From a virus: a stretch of 55,028 nucleotides of DNA. The stretch spans positions 1 through 55,028 of IMG/VR virus record IMGVR_UViG_3300025832_000011; one strand, 5' to 3'. Under the pieces are notes generated by a model that saw nothing but the letters and a program-made list of their open reading frames with translations, was not told the DNA's origin and did not search any database. Positions within the stretch are counted from its first letter, which is position 1. Every line of letters begins with the position of its first letter. Positions 41,782 through 49,862 of the stretch are shown piece after piece. Both the position numbers and the translations under genes were made by a program.

Positions 41782-43265
41782 CTCGCCGCCCTTTTCAATC
41801 TTACTCTCACCGCTTCGGTGATCTGGTCCTGTGTCGCGCCGCGCTGCTTGAGAACTTCCAGCACGTCAAAATCTCCGGTCCCTGCGGTTAGGATTCGGTG
41901 CAGGAACACCTTGTCTTCTTTCTGCCCAGATCGGTGCAGTCTCTTGATGAACTGGCGGTACAGTTCCAGTGACCAAGTTAGTCCGTACCAGACCGCGATA
42001 TTGCTCGCTTTCTGAAAGTTCAGACCGTGACCTGCGCTCGCCGGATGGGTGACGAGCATCTTGATCTTGCCAGCGTTCCAATCGCGCATGTCGTTCTTGT
42101 TTTCGCCAAAAACCCGGCACCACGGAAACTTCTTCTTGATCGCATCTTTATCGAATTTGAAACTATAGGCAACCAGTATTGGTCTACCCGCAGCTTCTTC
42201 GATGATGGACTCGAGCACGCCCATCTTGTGATCGTGGATTTTGAAGGCTGTGTGGTCTTCCCGATACAGGGAGCCGTTGGCGTACTGCAACAGCTTGCCC
42301 GTGAGCACGCCGTTGTTGACGGCTTCGATCACTTCAGGCTCACCCCACTTGTCCAGAACTTCGATGGCGGTCTCCCGCTCGAAGTCTTTGTAGCCCTGCA
42401 TCTCTTTCTTGGTCATGTGGACAACGTGGTCTACCGAGATCATCGGCGGCAGGTCGAGATAGTCCTCTTCGCGCAGAGAGAAGAAGATGTCTTCGATATT
42501 CTCCATGATCTCCCGCTCTGCGTGGGGGAACGGGCTTACCTTATCGGTGTACCTGTCGGTAGCGAACCATCGCCTCTTGTACGCAGCCAGAGAGGCCCCC
42601 AGACGCTTGCCTTGGTCGAGGGCGAAGATAGGGCCGAACAAGTCGATCAGGCCGTTCGGTGAGGGCGTGCCCGAGAGTTCGATGATCTTCTTGGTCTTGC
42701 CGTGGACCCTATGCAGCACGCCGAGTTCGGTCAGGCCGGGGTCTCCTACGGTTCCGTCTTTCCGGGGCTGGGGGTTCGTCCGCGTGACGCCCTTCTTGAG
42801 CCTGCTGGCCTCGTCATAGACGATCATGTCGAAGTTCCACCGCTTCATGCCGATGCCCTTCAGGAGCCATCTCAGGTTCTCTCGATTGACGATGGTGATT
42901 CGAGCAGGCCGCTTGAGGGCTGCGCGTCTTTCCTCTGGGGTCCCTGTGACAACCCGGTAGGTCAGGTGCCGGGCAAAGTCCCACTTGGCGATCTCTTCGG
43001 GCCACGTCTCTTCGGCCACCCGGAGCGGAGCGATGATCAGCACGTTCTTGATCAGCCCCTTGGCTACAAGATGCTGGATTGCCCAGAGCACGGCAGCCGT
43101 TTTACCCAGACCCATCTCTGCGCCGATGTAGGTGCCCGGCAGGTCGATCATCTTCTGCGCCATCCACTTCTGGTACGGGCGAAAGTTCGCGTAGCACAAG
43201 ACCTCTTCAGGAGGTCCGTAGAGCAGTTCGATGGCTTCGATGTCTGTGAGGTGCTTGGGGTTCAT
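41778..43265 (-). CDS. SNF2-family DNA helicase/translocase
   Basis: A 495-residue superfamily 2 ATPase. Walker A is GAEMGLGKT (Lys55), motif II is VYDEAS, and motif VI is QFIKRLHRSGQ near the C-terminus, the SNF2 type. Such phage proteins act in replication, recombination or displacement of bound proteins. It overlaps the nuclease gene upstream and the terminase gene downstream by ATGA, so it sits at the join between the replication and packaging blocks. Confidence 0.88.
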   Translation of the reverse strand: MNPKHLTDIEAIELLYGPPEEVLCYANFRPYQKWMAQKMIDLPGTYIGAEMGLGKTAAVLWAIQHLVAKGLIKNVLIIAPLRVAEETWPEEIAKWDFARHLTYRVVTGTPEERRAALKRPARITIVNRENLRWLLKGIGMKRWNFDMIVYDEASRLKKGVTRTNPQPRKDGTVGDPGLTELGVLHRVHGKTKKIIELSGTPSPNGLIDLFGPIFALDQGKRLGASLAAYKRRWFATDRYTDKVSPFPHAEREIMENIEDIFFSLREEDYLDLPPMISVDHVVHMTKKEMQGYKDFERETAIEVLDKWGEPEVIEAVNNGVLTGKLLQYANGSLYREDHTAFKIHDHKMGVLESIIEEAAGRPILVAYSFKFDKDAIKKKFPWCRVFGENKNDMRDWNAGKIKMLVTHPASAGHGLNFQKASNIAVWYGLTWSLELYRQFIKRLHRSGQKEDKVFLHRILTAGTGDFDVLEVLKQRGATQDQITEAVRVRLKRAAR

Positions 43266-43585
43266 TGCATCATCCTGTCTATGTCACCCAACGTGGGTCC
43301 TCCGTTGTGGCCCGGCAAGAGCCAAAGGATGCGCAGAGCGTCTTCTATGTTATCACACACATGGACTTCCATGCCTGCCTTCCTCATGCGGTCGTGCTCC
43401 CTGATCTGGGAGAGCCGTGGCTTCTCGCCGGGGGCCTTGAACTCGATCCAGACCGTGCCCCGATCTTCTCGGGAGAACACACGATCCGGGGCACCCTTGC
43501 GCCCCGGCCACTGCACTTTCCGGCAGAAATAGTCAGCAGCTTCGGCCCGCTTGACCACTGGCATCTCTACCGCAGCTTCGCGCAT
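43262..43585 (-). CDS. VRR-NUC domain nuclease
   Basis: A 107-residue protein. Catalytic pattern: GAPDRVF, then TVWIEFKAPGEKPRLSQ and EVHVCDNIEDAL, the VRR-NUC (PD-(D/E)XK) fold. Stand-alone VRR-NUC proteins often lie next to SNF2 helicases in phages, and here they overlap by ATGA, suggesting a helicase-nuclease pair that acts on branched DNA. Confidence 0.85.
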   Translation of the reverse strand: MREAAVEMPVVKRAEAADYFCRKVQWPGRKGAPDRVFSREDRGTVWIEFKAPGEKPRLSQIREHDRMRKAGMEVHVCDNIEDALRILWLLPGHNGGPTLGDIDRMMQ

Positions 43586-43741
43586 CTAGTGCTCCTTGTT
43601 CAACACCTTGCAGACCTCGGTCGCGTGATGCACCCAGACCAGATGGGCTATTCCGCCCGGTCTCGCTATCGTCCTGTGATAGTAGTATTTATCACCCTTC
43701 TTGGCCAAACCGATACCGTACCCATCCCATACATACTTCAT
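43586..43741 (-). CDS. Small hypothetical protein (51 residues)
   Basis: A short gene filling the gap between the C5 methyltransferase and the nuclease. It reads MKYVWDGYGIGLAKKGDKYY onward and ends CKVLNKEH. AAGGATAAGGATTGAGC precedes the ATG. The stop codon touches the next ATG (TAGATG). Function unknown. Confidence 0.6.
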   Translation of the reverse strand: MKYVWDGYGIGLAKKGDKYYYHRTIARPGGIAHLVWVHHATEVCKVLNKEH

Positions 43742-43743
43742 GC

Positions 43744-44625
43744 TCAATCCTTATCCTTTTCCATGCCGGAAAGTATGTGTGCGATCACATCCACCGTCCA
43801 GCCGTTTCCGAGCATCCTGATCCTCTGGGAGTCGCTCACACTTTTCGTGTATCGGTCAGGTACGGTCTGAAGCCTCTCGTATTCTATCGGGCTGAGTCTG
43901 CGTAAGACCCCATCTTGCATCGCTGCGTTGTGGTACTCTCTTCCCGGTATCCCTTTGTAGTCTCTGGCCACCACGCAGACGGCTTTATCGCAGTTCTGGC
44001 TCGGGTCTCTAAACGCTATCTTGCACGCCCCCTCTTCGATCTCTTCCAACCTCGTAACCCTCGGTAGTTGGATGTCGGAGACGTTGTAGTTTGGGGCCAC
44101 CATGAAAAGAGGCTCCAAGATGTCGTCAAACATTATGCCCCTGTCCTCCGGCTGCGTGACATCTGGAATGTTGGTCCAGTACATCCGGTTCCGGTTCTGC
44201 GCACTACAAAGCGCACTGTTGATCGTGATGGGTTCGACCCCAAGAAAGTCAGATATTGCGTCCGACCATTCCTTTTTCATTCGCACGTTTTCCAGCAAGA
44301 AATACTTCGGTTTAGCCTCTCGGAGGATGCGGACGAACTCGAAGAAAAGAGAACTTCTAGGGTCCTCAAAATTCAACTGTTTCCCTGCGTAACTGAAGCC
44401 TTGGCAAGGACTTCCACCAAGAACCAAGTCCACCTTTTCCGGCAAGTCTGCGCGTGTAACTTGGGTTACATCCCCTACCTGCCGGATGTCAGGATAGTTC
44501 GCCTGAGATACCTTAATTGCATGAGGGTCCACCTCGGACGCCACATACTCAGCCACATCGAAACCTGCTCTGTCGAGCGCAATACGACCACACGACATAC
44601 CGTCGAATAGAGACACAACATTCAT
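43744..44625 (-). CDS. C5 cytosine-specific DNA methyltransferase
   Basis: A 293-residue enzyme with all main motifs: SLFDGMSCGRIAL (SAM site), GGSPCQGFS (Cys74 nucleophile), LLENV (Glu112), SAQNRNRMYW, and the C-terminal RRLSPIEYERLQTVPD and RMLGNGWTVDVIAHIL. There is no restriction enzyme beside it, so it is an orphan, probably protecting against host restriction. The target-recognition region (about 165-235) is short. The gene looks less GC-biased by eye than its neighbours, a hint of separate acquisition. Confidence 0.93.
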   Translation of the reverse strand: MNVVSLFDGMSCGRIALDRAGFDVAEYVASEVDPHAIKVSQANYPDIRQVGDVTQVTRADLPEKVDLVLGGSPCQGFSYAGKQLNFEDPRSSLFFEFVRILREAKPKYFLLENVRMKKEWSDAISDFLGVEPITINSALCSAQNRNRMYWTNIPDVTQPEDRGIMFDDILEPLFMVAPNYNVSDIQLPRVTRLEEIEEGACKIAFRDPSQNCDKAVCVVARDYKGIPGREYHNAAMQDGVLRRLSPIEYERLQTVPDRYTKSVSDSQRIRMLGNGWTVDVIAHILSGMEKDKD

Positions 44626-44627
44626 GG

Positions 44628-46742
44628 TCAGTCCTTTTTGAAAACCTTGGTCGTGAACCCTGCCGAACCGAGCGGGAGATCAAGCGCCCAGCGAGGGTGT
44701 TCTTCCATGCACTCGATCAAGAGAGTCAGATCACGGTCGGCCTTGCTCTCTTCTGTCAGGCAAACAATCTGGTCGTGAACGTGGAGCCGGATGTCCAACT
44801 GATACCGCTTGTGTGCCAGCATCATGCCGTTCGCCAACAGGTCGCGGCTGATCGCTTGGTCCACGTTCTCCGTCAGCTTGCCGGGGTGCGTCTGCTGCCT
44901 GACCCACTGCTTCCGATCATTCAGGCCCATATAGGTGATGGTGTCCTTCATGTCGCCCCATGGGGCCTTCTTCTGCTCGATCTTAGGCTCTTTGTAGTGT
45001 AGGTGCCGACCCGATGGCAGCTTGATCCTCATGTATGGACCCTTGAGGTCAAAAGTGACCTGATCGAACTTCTGCGGCTTTCCTGTTTTGATGCACTTCA
45101 TGGCTGCCCGTTCGATGGCGTACCAATAGGATTTCACTTCCTTAAATTCCCGGCGGAACGTGTCCACGCTCAGCTTGGACTCCTCGTGGGTGAAGTGCTT
45201 CACGCCCATGCCCCAAGCGTACCCAAGGAGACCTGTCGCTTCGATCTCTCCGGTTGTCAGGTCCTCGTAGGTCTGGCCGGGGCCGAGCATGTACCCACAT
45301 CCCAGCACGCCGGGCTTCGCAATGGTCCGCTTGGCGCTGTCACCAGCTTTGTACTCTGCGATCAGCTTGTCATACGGCTGGTGGAACAGATAGGTGGCGA
45401 AGTCCACATAGGGGTCGCGGCCCTTCTCGAACACGTCGAGGATTTTCTGGCACCGAGCCATCCAGCCAAGCACCCTGTTCTCGATGGCGTTGAGGTCTGC
45501 GTCGATGAACATCTGGCCCTCGGGGGCCTGCGCTGCCGGGCGGATACAGGAGGCCAGCACGTCGAAAGTGTTGGGATAGATCATCTCGATTGATTCGCGG
45601 TCCAGCTTCTCGATGTTGGCCGCATGAATCTCGATGCCCTTCTCGTACCGCTTCTCGGGGCGTGGGAGGTTCTGCGCCTGAAAGAGCCGACCTGCCCAGC
45701 GTGCCGTGCGCTGCGCTCCGGCGAACTGCAAGGTGTACCGGAGCAGTCCGTGCTGGCCGTTGCCAACTGGGTCCGTGGCCTTCTGCAAGGCGTGGAATTT
45801 CTTGATCGAAGACCGTGAGAGTTCAAGCCGCATGTCGAGGGCCTGCATGAGTTCTTCGTTGTACTGGTACTCCATCCACTGCATCTCGTCCCAATGGTCT
45901 GGCTTCTTATCGAAGTACGACCGAGCCTGCTTGACGTGGCCTTTCTTCAGGTCGTCAAACGGGTATCCTTGGGCTTGGAGCCACGGGAGCAACTGCTTCG
46001 GGGACATAGGGTTCCCGAGGTGTGTCACCTCCTGCATTTGCTGGAATCCGATAGCGTAGGACTCGTCGTAAAGCCGAACAGCATTGTGGACCATACCGAG
46101 GTTGATCGGCAGGCCCTTCCGGTTGATCATCTGGTCCAGTTCCCACAATTCCCATTCGTGGGCTGGGGGTGCGTAGGGGTCGATCAGCTTCTTGATCTCA
46201 TACTCTGCACGGGTGTCGCCTCTGTTGTATTCCAGATAGCCTTCCCAATCTTCCATGGCTTCGTACCAGTGAGTTCGGATCATCTGGCCCATGGTGGCTT
46301 TCCGGCGCGACTTCGACCGCATCGAGAACTTGCGCATGAGTTTGCGGCCCGTGTCCATCTTCAGCTTTTCCATGGGGATGCCGACCGCAGGGCCAGCTTT
46401 CTCCAAGGAGCCGGGGTAGGCGCAAAGCTGCGCCATCGCCATGGTGCATCGCCACTGTGCGACATCCACAGGGATGCCCAGACAGTTCTCGGTGATGTTC
46501 ATCTCGAAAGGTGCGTTCCATGCCCAAGTCGTAACTTCAGGATCGACAAAAGCCTCTTTGAGGATTTTTGGCATCTCCTGTCCTTCGGCAGGAATCCACT
46601 GCTGCATTGGTCCACCGTCTATCATGAACGCTGCCATGAGGACTTCGGTACTCTCGTGGCGGGAATAGACATCGGACCCAACTTTCGTAAGGTCTGTGTC
46701 AGAAAAAGTTTCAAAATCAATGTTCATGACGGACTTAGACAT
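44628..46742 (-). CDS. Family A DNA polymerase
   Basis: A 704-residue replicative polymerase. An N-terminal 3'-5' exonuclease domain starts MNIDFETFSDTDL (DxE motif). The polymerase domain has motif A IDADLNAIENRVLGW (Asp414), a finger-domain region AKRTIAKPGVLGCGYMLGPG, and motif C HVHDQIV (Asp657), where the usual HDE is HDQ. No 5' nuclease domain is present. GGGAG precedes the ATG. A perfect 8-bp hairpin lies 20 bases upstream. Confidence 0.92.
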   Translation of the reverse strand: MSKSVMNIDFETFSDTDLTKVGSDVYSRHESTEVLMAAFMIDGGPMQQWIPAEGQEMPKILKEAFVDPEVTTWAWNAPFEMNITENCLGIPVDVAQWRCTMAMAQLCAYPGSLEKAGPAVGIPMEKLKMDTGRKLMRKFSMRSKSRRKATMGQMIRTHWYEAMEDWEGYLEYNRGDTRAEYEIKKLIDPYAPPAHEWELWELDQMINRKGLPINLGMVHNAVRLYDESYAIGFQQMQEVTHLGNPMSPKQLLPWLQAQGYPFDDLKKGHVKQARSYFDKKPDHWDEMQWMEYQYNEELMQALDMRLELSRSSIKKFHALQKATDPVGNGQHGLLRYTLQFAGAQRTARWAGRLFQAQNLPRPEKRYEKGIEIHAANIEKLDRESIEMIYPNTFDVLASCIRPAAQAPEGQMFIDADLNAIENRVLGWMARCQKILDVFEKGRDPYVDFATYLFHQPYDKLIAEYKAGDSAKRTIAKPGVLGCGYMLGPGQTYEDLTTGEIEATGLLGYAWGMGVKHFTHEESKLSVDTFRREFKEVKSYWYAIERAAMKCIKTGKPQKFDQVTFDLKGPYMRIKLPSGRHLHYKEPKIEQKKAPWGDMKDTITYMGLNDRKQWVRQQTHPGKLTENVDQAISRDLLANGMMLAHKRYQLDIRLHVHDQIVCLTEESKADRDLTLLIECMEEHPRWALDLPLGSAGFTTKVFKKD

Positions 46743-46762
46743 ACGCTTGCTCCCAAACTGCT

Positions 46763-46787
46763 GAGTACACCACGCTCCTGTGTACTC
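46763..46787 (-). promoter_or_regulatory. Hairpin upstream of the DNA polymerase gene
   Basis: GAGTACAC (46763-46770) and GTGTACTC (46780-46787) form a perfect 8-bp stem with a 9-base loop, in the untranslated space before the polymerase gene. It leaves the polymerase ribosome-binding site free. It may attenuate transcription or bind a regulator. Confidence 0.5.
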
Positions 46788-46809
46788 CTAATAGGCATCC
46801 AAAATTCCA

Positions 46810-46992
46810 TTAGCTTTTCCTTCTGAGCATAAACAGCAAGATCACCATGATCACGAAGTTGGCGAAGGGCCACAGAACAACACAGAGAACGTATGTAATC
46901 TTCAGCGCGAGGTTCTTCTTCTTGCCCTTCTCGGTCATGTACAAAAGCTGAACCATGACCATGGCCCCCATGATCCACAGAAATACAATCAT
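46810..46992 (-). CDS. Small protein with two membrane segments
   Basis: A 60-residue protein, MIVFLWIMGAMVMVQLLYM at the start and LCVVLWPFANFVIMVILLFM at the end, joined by a basic loop (TEKGKKKN). A longer frame runs through the upstream gene; the start at 46992 overlaps its stop by ATGA. A small inner-membrane protein between replication genes; function unknown. Confidence 0.62.
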   Translation of the reverse strand: MIVFLWIMGAMVMVQLLYMTEKGKKKNLALKITYVLCVVLWPFANFVIMVILLFMLRRKS

Positions 46993-47261
46993 TCCATGAT
47001 CTTCGTTCGGACCCGGTTCTCTGGTGGGCATATTCTCATGCTGGCCTTCCCGTCGCTGAGAATTACACGACCGGAATCCGTGAAGCACGTTACGCCTGTG
47101 ACTTCCATCCAGTTGCCATAGAAGTCTTCGACCCACATGCCGGGCTGCACGTTCTTGGCCAAGCGCGAGACTACCCGACCGGGCTTCTCTTCGCGGACTT
47201 CAGTTTGCTCTTGGATCGCTTTGCGCAGGTCCAAGAACATTTGTTCTATCGTTTTGGGCAT
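46989..47261 (-). CDS. Hypothetical protein
   Basis: A 90-residue protein. A helical start (MPKTIEQMFLDLRKAIQEQT) leads to a beta-rich part (VQPGMWVEDFYGNWMEVTGV) of SH3-like character. It overlaps the downstream membrane-protein gene by ATGA. Not recognised. Confidence 0.62.
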   Translation of the reverse strand: MPKTIEQMFLDLRKAIQEQTEVREEKPGRVVSRLAKNVQPGMWVEDFYGNWMEVTGVTCFTDSGRVILSDGKASMRICPPENRVRTKIME

Positions 47262-47282
47262 GTCTGGTCCCCATGCTGAGTT

Positions 47283-47435
47283 CTATCTCTTGGGTTTCTT
47301 CGGAGGCTTCGGCTTCGGCTTCGGATTCGGCTTCGGCTCTTCGGGCTTTGTCTGTTCGATCAACAGGTCTAGCTTGACGCTGATCTCCCCCAACACGGTG
47401 ATGATCTTCTCTGTGCTGCGTGACATATAATCCAT
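47283..47435 (-). CDS. Small protein with Pro-Lys repeat tail (50 residues)
   Basis: A short gene starting MDYMSRSTEKIITVLGEI after a GGAAGG ribosome-binding site. It has a helical first half and a tail of repeated PKPNPKPKPK type ending PPKKPKR. The basic, proline-rich tail could bind the acidic tails found on neighbouring proteins or nucleic acid; this is speculative. Confidence 0.5.
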   Translation of the reverse strand: MDYMSRSTEKIITVLGEISVKLDLLIEQTKPEEPKPNPKPKPKPPKKPKR

Positions 47436-47462
47436 CGTATTCGGCCTTCCGGATGGTAGAAG

Positions 47463-47484
47463 GGGGGCCAGTTGCCCGGCCCCC
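47463..47484 (-). terminator. GC-rich hairpin after the ssDNA-binding protein gene
   Basis: GGGGGCC (47463-47469) and GGCCCCC (47478-47484) form a 7-bp stem with an 8-base loop, six bases after the stop. There is no long U-run. It is probably an attenuator or a 3' stabiliser for an abundant message. Confidence 0.5.
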
Positions 47485-47490
47485 AGAGAC

Positions 47491-48177
47491 TTAGATCAGG
47501 CTGTCTTCGCCGTCACCCTCTGTCTCAATGTCGTCTTCGATGTCGCCCTCGTAAGACACGTCATCATCATCCAACAGATCGTCAGGATCGCCACCACGGT
47601 TCGCAAACGGCTCACCGTCACGGAGGAACTGGACCGTCGAAAAGGAAGCGTTGATGCGGTTGGGCATCTTGCGCTTCGGGTCTTTCTTCTGTCCGTACAG
47701 TTCAACGATCCCGTTGACATAGCACCCAGCATAAGGTGCGCCCTTGCGACCCTCTTCCGCTTCCAACCACTTGTCGTCGGAACCTTTACGGTTCGTGATG
47801 ACCCGTGGCGGGTACTTCGCGGGGCTTGAGCAGGACAGGATATAGTGCCCGGCATACTCGTCCCGAGGAGTCTGGAAGTGATCGTCGTTGTCGCCGTCTT
47901 TGAAGCACGTCATGGACGCGGGAATCTTCGGCCAATCGGCCTCGGACTCGCCCCATGCTTTGCGCTTCGCTTCCCGAGACCCTGCTTTGATCAGCGCCAA
48001 GATCGCCTTCAAATTGGGGTTATCTTCCTTCGGGATCATGAGGACACAGTTGAAGGTCTTACGGGTCGTACCGTCATCGTTCTCCTGCTCCTGCGGTTCG
48101 AAGATGTGCGGGAACGACAAGCGTGCCCCTTTCACAACAACAGTACGCGGGTCTTTCTTCTTTTTCTCAGTAGCCAT
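47491..48177 (-). CDS. DUF2815 single-stranded DNA-binding protein
   Basis: A 228-residue protein of the DUF2815 (T7 gp2.5-like) type. It starts MATEKKKKDPRTVVVKGARL (48177; the longer frame has no ribosome-binding site). The core has FNCVLMIPKEDNPNLKAI, YILSCSSPAKYPPRVI and a CYVNGIVELYGQ strand of the OB fold. The C-terminus is long and acidic (DDLLDDDD, ending GDGEDSLI), as in ssDNA-binding proteins whose tails recruit partners. It coats single strands in replication and recombination. It lies between the Cas4-like nuclease and the polymerase. Confidence 0.82.
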   Translation of the reverse strand: MATEKKKKDPRTVVVKGARLSFPHIFEPQEQENDDGTTRKTFNCVLMIPKEDNPNLKAILALIKAGSREAKRKAWGESEADWPKIPASMTCFKDGDNDDHFQTPRDEYAGHYILSCSSPAKYPPRVITNRKGSDDKWLEAEEGRKGAPYAGCYVNGIVELYGQKKDPKRKMPNRINASFSTVQFLRDGEPFANRGGDPDDLLDDDDVSYEGDIEDDIETEGDGEDSLI

Positions 48178-48196
48178 GTTTTTCGTTCTTTCAGGT

Positions 48197-49513
48197 TTAT
48201 AGGAGTTCATCGAACTCGTCGGGGGTTTCCTCGTACATCTCGTCCAGCAAGTCGTCGTCGCTGGGGATCGCTGCACGCGGGTCGGTTTCGGGAACCAGTA
48301 TCGGTTTGCTGTCGCCTTGGACAACGTGCCGTTCATACCGGGTCTGGTATGCTGCTTTCCCTACTTCGTCCTCGACCATAGTCGGGGAGCGGAGTTTCTT
48401 GGTCCATGCCTCTTCCTTGAGATCATGCTCCAGTAATATCTGTGCCTTGTTGGCATCCTTCCACCGCCTTGCCCCAGAGCGACCCGGAACACGCTTCAGA
48501 CCGGGCGTAGGTAAGCCTCGGGATGCGTCTTCCATCGCCTCTTCGTGCAGTTGCTTGAGTAAGCTGGTGATCAGCTTCTCGTGCAGCAAAATCTGCGATC
48601 TCTGCTCCGGCGTCAAGGCCCTGCGATCCACGAGGTCGGGTTCGGCCCCGATCATGAGATCATCTTCCAGTTCGTCCAGTTGCAGGTCGATCAGATCGGC
48701 GGCGTACTCGATCCGAGTCTTGCATGTGTTGAAGAACGCCGCCTTGCAGAACTTGCACTGCTTCTCGCCGGGGGTGCGCGGCTGACCGGGCAACAACGTC
48801 TGATCGGCCAGCTTGCGGATGCGCTTCAGTTCCTTCAGGAGCGGCCCCAGCTTCGTGCGCCAGACGCCACCCCCACCGGGGGCACGGGGCTGCTCGATGA
48901 TGATCACCACTTCGATGTCGTCACGGGCTTCTTCCCACGTCTGATACTTGTCCCCCGTCTCGCCCAACTCGTATGCGTCACGGAACCGATCATGTGCGAA
49001 CGTGTCCCAGACGCCGCCCGTGTAGAGCGTAGCCTGTTCGTTGTGCTCAGGGCTGACCGGAACACCAGCGCCCCACTTCCAATCGAACGTGGTCAACATC
49101 CATTCGATGGGGTTGATCACGAAAGCGTCAGCAGTGCCGCTCTCGTCATCGCCCACCCAATTCGCAAGGTTCACACGCCGTTCTACGTAGAGTTCGGCAC
49201 CGGGAGTATCAGCCAAGGCCCAGACCATATCGAGGCCAGAGACCATCTTATTCGCCATCTCTGCGGTGAACTCCCGATAGGCTCCATCCTCGCAGAGCAT
49301 CCGGTCGCCCACGAGGGGCCACGGGTCCAGACCGAGTTCGAGACAGTCCGCAGCGTAGTCGTGGAAGACCGTGCCCTGAATAGCCTCTTCGCCTGCCGTA
49401 TCTTTCAGCCCCTCTTCCTCTTCAACAGAGCCGAGGCAACGCACCCAACGGTGCGCTGTCGAAGGCGACCTCTTGGAGTGGAAGCCGGGGACTTTGATCG
49501 GTTCAGGCAGCAT
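48197..49513 (-). CDS. DUF2800 Cas4/RecB-like nuclease
   Basis: A 438-residue protein with the DUF2800 pattern: an N-terminal SPSTAHRWVRCLGSV with Cys, then QGTVFHDYAADCLELG, GTADAFVINP and LTTFDWKWGAGVPV (PD-(D/E)XK active-site strands), and a Cys cluster CKFCKAAFFNTC near residue 260 that with the first Cys may hold an iron-sulfur cluster. Phage DUF2800 proteins sit with DUF2815 and family A polymerase and are taken as recombination exonucleases. The internal SDDDLLDEM and the end EFDELL match the shared acidic motif. Confidence 0.82.
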   Translation of the reverse strand: MLPEPIKVPGFHSKRSPSTAHRWVRCLGSVEEEEGLKDTAGEEAIQGTVFHDYAADCLELGLDPWPLVGDRMLCEDGAYREFTAEMANKMVSGLDMVWALADTPGAELYVERRVNLANWVGDDESGTADAFVINPIEWMLTTFDWKWGAGVPVSPEHNEQATLYTGGVWDTFAHDRFRDAYELGETGDKYQTWEEARDDIEVVIIIEQPRAPGGGGVWRTKLGPLLKELKRIRKLADQTLLPGQPRTPGEKQCKFCKAAFFNTCKTRIEYAADLIDLQLDELEDDLMIGAEPDLVDRRALTPEQRSQILLHEKLITSLLKQLHEEAMEDASRGLPTPGLKRVPGRSGARRWKDANKAQILLEHDLKEEAWTKKLRSPTMVEDEVGKAAYQTRYERHVVQGDSKPILVPETDPRAAIPSDDDLLDEMYEETPDEFDELL

Positions 49514-49734
49514 TACAGCAAGTCCTCGTCGTCGATGGCCTCGAACAGATCGTCACCCTCTTCCATCTTCTGCTCTTCGGCGAGATGGTGAAGCAGAGCA
49601 ACTGCGTGGCTCAAGGTTGTGGCATAGTCGAACTGGTTCGCGGCTATTGCTCCGTCGCGGACCTCGATAACAGCCTGCCGGATTCCCATGATGGCTTCGG
49701 AGTCGAAGTCTTGGTCGTCGATTGTAATGGGCAT
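49513..49734 (-). CDS. Small protein with acidic DLL tail
   Basis: A 73-residue protein, MPITIDDQDFDSEAIMGIRQ at the start, with a helical middle (YATTLSHAVALLHHLAEEQ). It ends FEAIDDEDLL, preceded by EEGDDLF. It touches both neighbours with one-base overlaps. Unknown function; probably co-translated with the DUF2800 nuclease. Confidence 0.62.
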   Translation of the reverse strand: MPITIDDQDFDSEAIMGIRQAVIEVRDGAIAANQFDYATTLSHAVALLHHLAEEQKMEEGDDLFEAIDDEDLL

Positions 49735-49862
49735 TATCTGTGGCCCTCCGAGGCTGGTTTACCGTCGCTCTCCCACTTGTGGCGGGCGATGGCCATGTCC
49801 CGGATCAGGCTGTGCGCCGATGTCGGGTTCGTCGTCATGACTTTGATCGGTTCAGGCAGCAT
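49734..49862 (-). CDS. Very small protein sharing the MLPEPIKV start
   Basis: A 42-residue product, MLPEPIKVMTTNPTSAHSLI and a basic end. Its first eight codons are the 24-bp repeat shared with the nuclease gene. GCAGGT lies before the ATG at 49862; the ATG at 49838 lacks a site. One-base overlap with the next gene. It may be real or a remnant of duplication. Confidence 0.45.
   Translation of the reverse strand: MLPEPIKVMTTNPTSAHSLIRDMAIARHKWESDGKPASEGHR

Larger units (their letters stand above)
49490..49862. repeat. 24-bp direct repeat at two gene starts
   Basis: GACTTTGATCGGTTCAGGCA plus GCAT occurs exactly at 49490-49513 and 49839-49862. Each copy ends with the start codon of a leftward gene, so both proteins begin MLPEPIKV and then differ. 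It may be the trace of a local duplication or a recombination point. Confidence 0.9.

Noticed and set aside
48581-49591. 336-codon rightward frame
   Set aside because: Antisense to the DUF2800 nuclease gene, which has clear motifs; shadow frame.
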